This document shows, in pieces, positions 51,800 to 59,668 of a stretch of DNA of 64,000 nucleotides. Source of the stretch: Sphingobacterium corticibacterium. GTDB taxonomy: Bacteria > Bacteroidota > Bacteroidia > Sphingobacteriales > Sphingobacteriaceae. The position numbers were made by a program, and so were the translations under genes. The stretch is from assembly GCF_004208525.1 (NCBI RefSeq), contig NZ_SGIT01000005.1, positions 186,001 through 250,000 on the forward strand, read 5' to 3'. Numbering within the stretch: the first letter of the stretch is position 1; each line of letters begins with the position of its first letter. Below the pieces are notes generated by a model. It saw only the letters and a list, made by a program, of their open reading frames with translations, was not told where the DNA came from and did no database searches.

Positions 51800-52324
51800 T
51801 TAGAATGTATAACGAGCCGTTAAACCTCCGTTGAAATAGAACCCACTATAATAATCATAACCATTTACGATATGAAAAGTAGGGCGAACATCCGCCGAAA
51901 AAGCAAATGGCGCATTTTTCAATTTATAATCTACACCGCCCGTAGGGAAAATACCTGCATTAAAACCTCCGTCAATATCATAATCACCGCTAACAAAGGT
52001 ATTAGACAAAACAGCACCACCGCCTACAAACCACTTAAATCCTTCCACATTCGGAATCGGGAAATGGTGTTGATAAGCTCCTGATAAGGATACATTCGTC
52101 CATTTCAACTGGTTACCAAAATAGCGATCTCCACTTTTATCGGTTCTAAATCCTAAGTCAAATTCCAGAGCACCAGGTCCGTTATTTAAGAACGTTTTGA
52201 AAGCCGCAGAAACCAAATCATAATCTCCACTACCAAAACGGATACCGATTGAATTTTTGTAATCTTGCGCAAAAGCACCAGCAGCAAATAATACTGCAAC
52301 AAAAGCTAACGTAATTTTCCTCAT
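51800..52324 (-). CDS. Small outer-membrane beta-barrel protein
   Basis: The protein (174 residues) has a signal peptide with cleavage after AAGAFA (about residue 19). The mature part consists of alternating short beta-strands (SIGIRFGSGDYDLVSA, ALEFDLGFRT, FKWFVGGGAVLS, FAFSADVRPTFHIV) and ends in GGLTARYTF, with a terminal phenylalanine as needed for BAM-mediated insertion. About eight strands are predicted, so it is likely an OmpA/OmpX-like barrel without a periplasmic domain. The function is unknown. It is transcribed alone. Confidence 0.8.
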   Translation of the reverse strand: MRKITLAFVAVLFAAGAFAQDYKNSIGIRFGSGDYDLVSAAFKTFLNNGPGALEFDLGFRTDKSGDRYFGNQLKWTNVSLSGAYQHHFPIPNVEGFKWFVGGGAVLSNTFVSGDYDIDGGFNAGIFPTGGVDYKLKNAPFAFSADVRPTFHIVNGYDYYSGFYFNGGLTARYTF

Positions 52325-52673
52325 AATCTTTTTTAATTTATTAAATACTAATTCTTTTTATTGACTGCCAATATCAAAAACTGTTCCATTAATATCTTTC
52401 AATAGAGATCTATCGTTATTAATGGATAAAATGCAGCTAGAAAACTACAGCGTCAAAAAAAATACTGGTAAACAGGTATTTTAAAATAGGGTCACTCCAT
52501 ATTCATCATGTATCAAAAGAAAAACATTAGTTTTAAAAAAAACATATTTTTATCAAAAAAAATGTAACTTTGCACTCCGACAAAGCAGTCGGAATACTCT
52601 CCTCTAAAAGGCATTTTTCGTTGCTTTTGTCTACACAACAAATTGATAATTAATTTTTTGAACAAGAGAAATA
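52325..52673. other. 349-base divergent region before carB
   Basis: This stretch holds the promoters of two divergent genes and no convincing gene. Towards carB it has a -7 box at 52565-52572 and a leader of about 95 nt with a 6-bp hairpin at its very start and a second weak hairpin near 52606-52626. The 52325-52540 part is A/T-rich with no repeat or RNA gene seen. Confidence 0.6.
52565..52572 (+). promoter_or_regulatory. -7 box of carB
   Basis: TAACTTTG, an exact TAnnTTTG match, predicts initiation near 52579, inside the arm of the hairpin TCCGAC (52576-52581)/GTCGGA (52588-52593). Confidence 0.55.
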
Positions 52674-55493
52674 ATGCCTAGAAACACCTCCATCAACTCC
52701 GTTTTAATTATTGGTTCAGGTCCTATCGTTATCGGTCAAGCCTGCGAATTTGATTATTCTGGATCACAAGCTGCTCTTTCTTTAAAGGAAGAGGGTATCG
52801 AAGTGTCCATTATCAATTCTAATCCTGCAACAATCATGACTGACAAGGTTATTGCAGATCATGTTTACTTGTTACCACTTACTTGTGAGAGCATCGAAAA
52901 GATTCTTCAAGAACAAAAAATTGATGCTGTACTCCCTACCATGGGTGGGCAAACAGCTTTAAACCTTTGTATAGAAGCCTCCAATATTGGTCTATGGGAA
53001 AAGTACAACGTGAAAGTCATCGGAGTTGATGTAGCTGCAATTGAAAAAACGGAAAACCGCGAGGAGTTTCGTCAATTGATGGTGGATATCGGTGTAGGCG
53101 TTGCAAAGTCTAAAATTGCCAACTCTTTCTTGGAAGGAAAAGAAGCTGCACAGGAAATAGGTTATCCACTGGTTATCCGCCCATCTTATACATTAGCGGG
53201 TACAGGAGGTGGATTTGTTCACAGAAAAGAAGAATTTGATGCTGCTCTAAACAGAGGTTTGCACGCCTCTCCTACGCACGAGGTATTAGTAGAACAGGCT
53301 GTATTAGGATGGAAAGAATTTGAGCTAGAGTTATTACGTGATAGTAACGACAATGTTATCATTATTTGTACCATTGAAAACTTTGACCCGATGGGTATCC
53401 ACACCGGCGACTCTATTACGGTGGCTCCTGGTATGACATTAAGCGACAAATGTTACCAAGATATGCGTAATCATGCCATCCGCATGATGCGTTCCATCGG
53501 TACCTTTGCCGGAGGATGTAACGTTCAGTTTTCGGTAAACCCTGAAAATGAAGACATTATTGCTATCGAAATTAATCCCCGTGTATCACGATCTTCGGCA
53601 TTAGCGTCAAAAGCGACAGGTTATCCAATCGCAAAAATTGCTGCTAAACTTGCTATTGGATATAATCTGGATGAACTACAGAATCAAATTACAAAGACGA
53701 CATCAGCTTACTTTGAACCTACATTAGATTATGTTATCGTTAAGATTCCACGTTTTAACTTTGACAAGTTTAAAGGAGCCAATAAAGAGCTAGGTTTACA
53801 AATGAAAGCTGTAGGTGAGGTCATGGCAATTGGGCGCACTTTTATAGAAGCGCTACAAAAAGCATGTCAATCGCTGGAGACAAATCGCGGAGGATTGGGA
53901 GCTGACGGGCGTCAACTACGCAACCTGGAAGAAATTATGGACAGCTTGGAACATCCGAGTTCCGACCGCGTATTCCATATCAAAGATGCCTTCGAGCTTG
54001 GGGTGCCGCTAGAATCCATTCGCAAAGCAACGCGTATTGATAAATGGTTTTTAGTACAAATTCAAGAATTGGTACAACTGGAAACAGAATTACGTAGATA
54101 TCAGTTGAATAATATCCCACGAGATTTCTTACTTACATTAAAACAGAAAGGTTATTCTGACCTGCAAATCTCTTGGTTGCTGGGTAACGTGAGTGAAGAT
54201 GACGTGTATGCACGCCGAAAAGAGTTAGGCATTAACCGTGTTTACAAAATGGTAGATACTTGTGCGGCAGAATTCCCAGCACATACACCTTATTATTATT
54301 CTACTTTCGAGGACGAAAATGAGTCTATAGTTTCCGACAAAAAGAAAATCATCGTATTAGGATCTGGTCCAAACCGTATCGGCCAGGGAATCGAATTCGA
54401 CTATTCTTGTGTTCACGGACTAATTGCGGCTAAAGAGGCGGGTTATGAATCTATCATGGTAAACTGTAACCCGGAAACGGTGTCTACAGACTTTAACATG
54501 GCGGATAAACTATATTTCGAACCGGTATTCTGGGAACATGTGCGTGAAATCATTGAATTAGAAAAACCAGAAGGTGTCATTGTACAATTAGGCGGACAAA
54601 CGGCATTAAAAATGGCGGAGCGCTTACAGGCACTCGGCGTGAAAATTATCGGCACATCCTTTGACGACATGGACTTGGCAGAAGATCGCGGCCGTTTCTC
54701 AGACCTTTTGAAAGAATTAAACATTCCTTATCCTAAATATGGAGTTGCTACATCCGCGGAAGAGGCCCTAAAGGTGGCTAACGAGGTTGGATACCCCGTA
54801 TTGGTACGTCCTTCTTATGTTTTGGGCGGACAAGGAATGAGTATCGTCATCAATGATGAGGATTTGGAAAAAGCGGTAGTTAATCTATTGAAAAACCTAC
54901 CTGGGAATCAAATCTTAATCGACCATTTCCTCGACCGTGCCGAAGAGGCAGAGTCGGACTCTATCTGTGATGGTGAAGACGTTCACATCATCGGTATGAT
55001 GGAACACATCGAACCAGCTGGTATTCACTCAGGAGACTCTTCTGCTGTACTTCCGCCATTCAGCCTTTCCGAAAATGTACAACAGAAAATGGAGGAATAC
55101 TCTATTCGCTTAGCGAAAGCATTAAAGGTACGAGGTCTGTTAAATATTCAGTTTGCAGTGAAAGGTGAAGATGTATATGTTATTGAAGCCAATCCACGTG
55201 CATCTCGTACTGTTCCTTTTATCGCAAAAGCTTATGATGTACCTTATATCAACATCGCCACAAAGGTTATGTTAGGCGTTAATAAGTTGAAAGATTTTCA
55301 AATCGAACGCAAATTGAAAGGGTTTGCCATTAAAGAGCCTGTGTTCTCATTCAGTAAATTCCCAGAAGTTGATAAGCAGCTAGGGCCTGAAATGAAATCT
55401 ACAGGAGAGGCTATCCGTTTTATTAAAGATTTGCAAGATCCTTATTTTAGGGAACTATACAATAAAAAGTCAATGTTCTTGAATGCGCAATAA
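52674..55493 (+). CDS. carB: Carbamoyl-phosphate synthase large subunit without allosteric domain
   Basis: CarB makes carbamoyl phosphate from bicarbonate, ammonia and two ATP for pyrimidines and arginine. Both ATP-grasp halves are present: SVLIIGSGPIVIGQACEFDYSG and VLGSGPNRIGQGIEFDYSC start the two halves, with IEINPRVSRSSALASKATGYP and VIEANPRASRTVPFIAK as metal sites. The protein stops at 939 residues, right after the second half (SFSKFPEVDKQLGPEMKSTGEA, then a short tail). E. coli CarB has 1073; the missing 130 residues are the MGS-like domain that binds UMP and IMP and responds to ornithine. The gene ends at a clean stop with a terminator, so this is the native form. carA is not adjacent. 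Confidence 0.95.
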   Translation: MPRNTSINSVLIIGSGPIVIGQACEFDYSGSQAALSLKEEGIEVSIINSNPATIMTDKVIADHVYLLPLTCESIEKILQEQKIDAVLPTMGGQTALNLCIEASNIGLWEKYNVKVIGVDVAAIEKTENREEFRQLMVDIGVGVAKSKIANSFLEGKEAAQEIGYPLVIRPSYTLAGTGGGFVHRKEEFDAALNRGLHASPTHEVLVEQAVLGWKEFELELLRDSNDNVIIICTIENFDPMGIHTGDSITVAPGMTLSDKCYQDMRNHAIRMMRSIGTFAGGCNVQFSVNPENEDIIAIEINPRVSRSSALASKATGYPIAKIAAKLAIGYNLDELQNQITKTTSAYFEPTLDYVIVKIPRFNFDKFKGANKELGLQMKAVGEVMAIGRTFIEALQKACQSLETNRGGLGADGRQLRNLEEIMDSLEHPSSDRVFHIKDAFELGVPLESIRKATRIDKWFLVQIQELVQLETELRRYQLNNIPRDFLLTLKQKGYSDLQISWLLGNVSEDDVYARRKELGINRVYKMVDTCAAEFPAHTPYYYSTFEDENESIVSDKKKIIVLGSGPNRIGQGIEFDYSCVHGLIAAKEAGYESIMVNCNPETVSTDFNMADKLYFEPVFWEHVREIIELEKPEGVIVQLGGQTALKMAERLQALGVKIIGTSFDDMDLAEDRGRFSDLLKELNIPYPKYGVATSAEEALKVANEVGYPVLVRPSYVLGGQGMSIVINDEDLEKAVVNLLKNLPGNQILIDHFLDRAEEAESDSICDGEDVHIIGMMEHIEPAGIHSGDSSAVLPPFSLSENVQQKMEEYSIRLAKALKVRGLLNIQFAVKGEDVYVIEANPRASRTVPFIAKAYDVPYINIATKVMLGVNKLKDFQIERKLKGFAIKEPVFSFSKFPEVDKQLGPEMKSTGEAIRFIKDLQDPYFRELYNKKSMFLNAQ

Positions 55494-55530
55494 AAAAATA
55501 AACCCGTCTTAAAGACGGGTTTATTTTTTT
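55492..55530. terminator. Bidirectional terminator, carB / FGE-like gene
   Basis: AAAAAAATAAACCCGTC (55492-55508) and its complement (55514-55530) form a 17-bp stem with loop TTAAA. It overlaps or abuts the stop codons of the two convergent genes. Confidence 0.92.
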
Positions 55531-56599
55531 ATATATCTTTCACACAACGGAAGCCGACATTATTTGTTGGACTATTTATTTCGCCTTTTCCGCGACTACC
55601 TGCTTTATAACGTTCGCAATATTGATCGTTACATAGAAATGAGCCCCCGCGTTGTACACGTTTCACTAAACCCGGTTCTTGTGGATCATAAGAGTCCGTC
55701 GGTCCCTTTGGATTTGCTTTTGGGCTATTTACATAATAATCTGGTCGATAAAAATCAGCGCACCATTCCCAAACGTTACCTTCCATATCGTACAGACCAT
55801 ACGCATTTGGCGGAAAAGATTTTACCGGAGCCGTTGTTTCATAGCCGTCTTCTTTCGTGTTATGTGTAGGAAAGTCTCCTTGATATATATTGGCTAACCA
55901 TTTTCCATCTTCCTTTTTTTCACTCCCCCAATAATACGTTTCATCTTGATGTTTTCCGGCTTTAGCCGCGTACTCCCATTCCGCTTCCGTAGGAAGACGT
56001 TTGCCGACCCATTTGGCATAAGCTTCAGCATCTTGATACGCCAATTGTGTAACTGGATGGCTTCCCTTATCCTCTATCGAACTCTTTGGCCCCTCCGGGT
56101 GTCTCCAATTTGCTCCAGGAATATATTGCCACCATTGCATATAATTATTTAACCCCTGTACTTCCCGTGGTACAGCGAAAACAGCCGATCCAGGAACTAG
56201 CATAGCAGGGTCTACGCCTGGGAATTCTCTTGGATCCAACGGTTGTTCAGCTACTGTCACATATCCCGTCGCCTCAACAAAAGTTTTAAATTGTGCATTA
56301 GTAACTTCATGTTCGTCCATATAAAAAGAAGAAACTTTCACCTCATGTATCGGCTGCGCATCATCAAAATTAGACGATCCCATCTGAAATGTACCACCCT
56401 CAATCCGTACCATTCGCATATTATCTTTTCCCTGTGCATAAGAAAAAGAATCTATCTTTTGCACAAAACGCGATGGAATGGCGCCCATATGACACAGTGC
56501 TACAGAATCTCCTACAGTGTCGTTGTGTCCTGTCTTAGTTTCCGACTGGCAGGCCATCATACATATAAGAGCGGCTAATAAAATGAATCTTGAAAACAT
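55529..56599 (-). CDS. Formylglycine-generating enzyme-like lipoprotein
   Basis: The protein has 356 residues from the ATG at 56599; the longer frame to 56668 adds residues upstream of the signal peptide. The signal FILLAALICMMAC is lipidated at Cys18 or nearby, placing the domain in the periplasm or at the outer membrane. The FGE-sulfatase fold is complete: MVRIEGGTFQMGSS, FYMDEHEVTNAQF, RLPTEAEWEYAAKAG, GNVWEWCADFY and RGGSFLCNDQYCERYKAG. Cys323 and Cys328 in the last motif match the two catalytic cysteines of true FGE. No sulfatase is encoded in the window, so the substrate is unknown. The GH109-like gene lies upstream in the same direction, 85 bases away. Confidence 0.85.
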   Translation of the reverse strand: MFSRFILLAALICMMACQSETKTGHNDTVGDSVALCHMGAIPSRFVQKIDSFSYAQGKDNMRMVRIEGGTFQMGSSNFDDAQPIHEVKVSSFYMDEHEVTNAQFKTFVEATGYVTVAEQPLDPREFPGVDPAMLVPGSAVFAVPREVQGLNNYMQWWQYIPGANWRHPEGPKSSIEDKGSHPVTQLAYQDAEAYAKWVGKRLPTEAEWEYAAKAGKHQDETYYWGSEKKEDGKWLANIYQGDFPTHNTKEDGYETTAPVKSFPPNAYGLYDMEGNVWEWCADFYRPDYYVNSPKANPKGPTDSYDPQEPGLVKRVQRGGSFLCNDQYCERYKAGSRGKGEINSPTNNVGFRCVKDI

Positions 56600-56683
56600 A
56601 GGCTCTAATATACAGATAATCAGCTTAAAAATAAAAGATGCCCAATAATAGAACGGGCATCTTAACATATATCCATATTTTAC

Positions 56684-58105
56684 TTATTCCACATGCAGTT
56701 GATTGTTCTGGCTTTTGGCTACTTTCGGACGAATTCCAGTATTCCCACCACCTTGTAAACTTAAATTGTGAGGTTGATTCGTCCTCCATGCCCCTTTCGT
56801 AAAATCGGGGATATTCACGGTCTTACTATTTTTAGCTACCGACTCACAGCTCAAAGGTACAATAACACTCCACGATGCTCCTTCATACACGGGCTGTTCG
56901 ATTGGCAATCCATTCCGTAAGCAATCAATCAAGCGCCAATCCATCATAAAGTCCATTCCTCCATGTCCCCCGACTAGCTTTGCCTGTTCACCAATAAATT
57001 TCACCAATTCAGGTGTATATCTTTCTTTAAGATCCTTTAGTTCCTCCTCTTTCATAAAGCTGTGTCCGAAAGCAATTCCCTCTTTCGGATACTTCTGTGC
57101 GAACCCCTTCGTACCGCTCAACAAATGAAGGCGGGAATAAGGCCGCGGCGAAGTAACATCGTGCTGAATCATTAGTGTTTTACCTTTCTCCGTTTTAATG
57201 AGCGTGGTATCCATATTACCACGGTATTTCTTATCCACAAACTCTTGAAAAAAGGAATCTTCCGCAGCCAACTCACGAGCCCTATCTCCCATCTGGAAAT
57301 CAGCGGTCTGCATAGCGACTAAGTGCGTCATCCGGTCTCCACTATTGATATTCATACATTGCGCAATTGGGCCGATTCCATGTGTTGGGTACAGATTGCC
57401 ATTCATCTTGATATTCTCCCGTAAACGCCACATCTGATCGTAGCCCTTTTTGCTGAAATTTAGTTCTAATAAATCGTGAATATAAGCTCCTTCGGCATGC
57501 ACCAGTTCACCAAACATTCCTTGACGAGCCATATTTAATGTCAACATTTCGAAAAAATCATAGCAGCAATTTTCTAACATCATGCAGTGTCTTTTCGTCT
57601 GTTCGGAAACTTTAACTACCTCCCAACACTCCTTCACCGTTAAACCAATAGGTACTTCACATGCAGCATGAGCGCCAGCTTTCATCGTAGCGATACACAT
57701 TGGTGCATGATATTCCCATGGGGTACAAATATACACCAAGTCAACTTCCTCCTCTTTCAATAATCGAACCCAACCTTCATCACCGGAATAAGATTTCGCT
57801 TCTTTCAAGCCTTTGCTGGTCAATATTTTTTGTGCTTTTGTCACTCTATCTGCTTGACGATCACATAATGCGACAATTTCTGTTCCCTCAATGTAAGACA
57901 AACGATCCACCGCTCCCGGACCACGCATTCCTAAACCAATAACCGCAATACGCACCGTAGCTATCTTCGGTGCAGCATATCCCCACATATTGAAACTTGG
58001 AACAGCAACGAAAGTCCCGCTATTTAACGTCGGCAATGTAATTGCTGCAGTAGACAAGAATGACGCTTTCTTTAAAAAATCTCTTCGATTAGTATCCATA
58101 TACAT
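56684..58105 (-). CDS. GH109-type alpha-N-acetylgalactosaminidase-like protein
   Basis: The protein has 473 residues. The N-terminus NRRDFLKKASFLSTAAI has a Tat-like NRRDFLK motif, so it is probably exported folded with its cofactor. The Gfo/Idh/MocA fold follows: VRIAVIGLGMRGPGAVDRL binds NAD, VDLVYICTPWEYHAPM and ACEVPIGLTVKECW form the second Rossmann part. GAYIHDLLELN and YPTHGIGPIAQCMNINSGDRM are segments I associate with GH109 enzymes, which use NAD in a redox mechanism to cleave alpha-GalNAc. It starts at 58105 or at the ATG at 58099. A LacI-type palindrome lies 200 bases upstream. Substrate proof is lacking. Confidence 0.85.
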   Translation of the reverse strand: MYMDTNRRDFLKKASFLSTAAITLPTLNSGTFVAVPSFNMWGYAAPKIATVRIAVIGLGMRGPGAVDRLSYIEGTEIVALCDRQADRVTKAQKILTSKGLKEAKSYSGDEGWVRLLKEEEVDLVYICTPWEYHAPMCIATMKAGAHAACEVPIGLTVKECWEVVKVSEQTKRHCMMLENCCYDFFEMLTLNMARQGMFGELVHAEGAYIHDLLELNFSKKGYDQMWRLRENIKMNGNLYPTHGIGPIAQCMNINSGDRMTHLVAMQTADFQMGDRARELAAEDSFFQEFVDKKYRGNMDTTLIKTEKGKTLMIQHDVTSPRPYSRLHLLSGTKGFAQKYPKEGIAFGHSFMKEEELKDLKERYTPELVKFIGEQAKLVGGHGGMDFMMDWRLIDCLRNGLPIEQPVYEGASWSVIVPLSCESVAKNSKTVNIPDFTKGAWRTNQPHNLSLQGGGNTGIRPKVAKSQNNQLHVE

Positions 58106-58306
58106 TGATAAATTTCTTTTTTACATTAAAGGGGACAACAATTGCGCCCCCTCTAAAATCACCTATTTTAAAACAAACTAACAGTCTATTACGCATAACC
58201 TTTAATATCGTGAGATAGCATACAAATGGTTATCAAAAAAGGGTTTGTCAGACCTTTTATAACACAAGTATAATAGTATTCCGAACTAAAAAAAAGTGAA
58301 AACGCA

Positions 58307-58322
58307 AAGCAAACGTTTGCTT
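58307..58322. promoter_or_regulatory. LacI/PurR-type operator palindrome
   Basis: AAGCAAACGTTTGCTT is a perfect 16-bp palindrome with the central ACGT and AAACGTTT core of LacI-family operators, close to the E. coli PurR box. It lies upstream of the GH109-like gene and after the tolC-like gene on the minus strand. Confidence 0.55.
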
Positions 58323-58359
58323 AATTTTTATCTGTGTATAATTCGTTCTTTTGTATAGT

Positions 58360-59664
58360 TTAAAAGTCTATCTGTCCAACGAGCTCTTTTAGTTGTATTT
58401 CGGATAATTTAGCTTGTAGCTGAGCGGCATTAAATCGGGAGATCGCATTGATAAAATTTTCTTGAGCGTCCCTGAATTCTACGGCACTAATGGAACCAAT
58501 GGTATATTTTGCCAGTGTAATATCAAGATTTTGACGGGCAATATCTTCATTCTTCTCCTCCAGCTTAACCAGTTCTATATTCGTCAAATAAGTTTCGTAA
58601 GCCGTTTTCAAACCGGTCTGTACAGCTAATCGTTGTTGTTCAATTTGTAACGCAGCATTATCGATCTGAATTTTCGCAATACGTTCGTTACGACGTTGAT
58701 TCAATCCGTCGAAGATATTTACAGTGGCCGTGAGGCCGTATGTTAATCCTCTGGCATTGGATTGTGCAACAAACCCTAAGCTCGATTCCGTTCGAGAGAA
58801 GTTATATCCACCATTTAAACGCACTGTCGGATAACGGCCAGATTTGATATCCTTCAAATCCAATTCTGCAAGTTTTTTATGGAGGATAATATTCTGTAAA
58901 TCGGGATTAAACTGATCGGCTCTTTCCAGTAAATCACCATATACCAAACTCTCATCGATACCTACATTCGTATCGATGATAAAGTCCACATCCAAGTCTC
59001 TAGCCAGAATACCATTCAACATCGTCTTTAAATTCTTCACCGTTTCTACTTGTCGAAGTCGCGCCGAAATATCCTCATTTAAATTAACCTGTACGTTCAG
59101 CACTTCTAATTTCGCCGCTTTACCAATAGAAAACCTATTTTCCGCCGTACGAAGTCGTTCTTTGGAAATAAGAATACTAGAATCTAATGCCGACAACAGG
59201 TTTTGTTGTTCCACGATGGTATAATACACCGTAATAACATCCCCCACAGTAGCAAGAATAGTTCTCTTCAATTGCAGGTCGCCTTGTTTTTCTAATTCCT
59301 GCAACTTTTCATAGCGGGCAAACATACCAAAACCATCAAAAATCGTCCACCCAATATTTATGCCATAGGTTAGGTTATTATTTCGAGCGTTATTCAACGA
59401 ACGCTCAACGCCGCTATTCTGAAGTTGAGTCGCATTTTGTATACTGTTATTCTGTGTAAGATCTGCTGTTGCATTAGGAAGCATTCCTGCGTTGCCATAG
59501 GTTTTATTTTCTTTGGCTGCGAGCAACTCATTTTGAGATAATCGTATATCATAATTGTTTTCCAATGCAATTTCTACCGCATGCCGAACGCTCAACAATT
59601 CTTGTCCAATTGCCATGGTGAAGATACCCATGCTTACATACAGCAAAATCAATATTCTCTTCAT
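58360..59664 (-). CDS. TolC-family outer-membrane efflux channel
   Basis: The protein has 434 residues from the ATG at 59664; a TTG at 59688 lies inside the end of the pump gene. A signal peptide (RILILLYVSMGIFTMAIG) is followed by two OEP repeats: LSVRHAVEIALENNYDIRL with LTYGINIGWTIFDGFGMF, and PTVRLNGGYNFSR with LTYGLTATVNIFDGLNQ, each starting a long helical hairpin. It forms the outer-membrane tunnel of the efflux complex. The ATG is 4 bases after the pump stop, and its ribosome-binding site (AAGGA) lies in the pump's last codons. Confidence 0.92.
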   Translation of the reverse strand: MKRILILLYVSMGIFTMAIGQELLSVRHAVEIALENNYDIRLSQNELLAAKENKTYGNAGMLPNATADLTQNNSIQNATQLQNSGVERSLNNARNNNLTYGINIGWTIFDGFGMFARYEKLQELEKQGDLQLKRTILATVGDVITVYYTIVEQQNLLSALDSSILISKERLRTAENRFSIGKAAKLEVLNVQVNLNEDISARLRQVETVKNLKTMLNGILARDLDVDFIIDTNVGIDESLVYGDLLERADQFNPDLQNIILHKKLAELDLKDIKSGRYPTVRLNGGYNFSRTESSLGFVAQSNARGLTYGLTATVNIFDGLNQRRNERIAKIQIDNAALQIEQQRLAVQTGLKTAYETYLTNIELVKLEEKNEDIARQNLDITLAKYTIGSISAVEFRDAQENFINAISRFNAAQLQAKLSEIQLKELVGQIDF

Positions 59665-59668
59665 AAGC

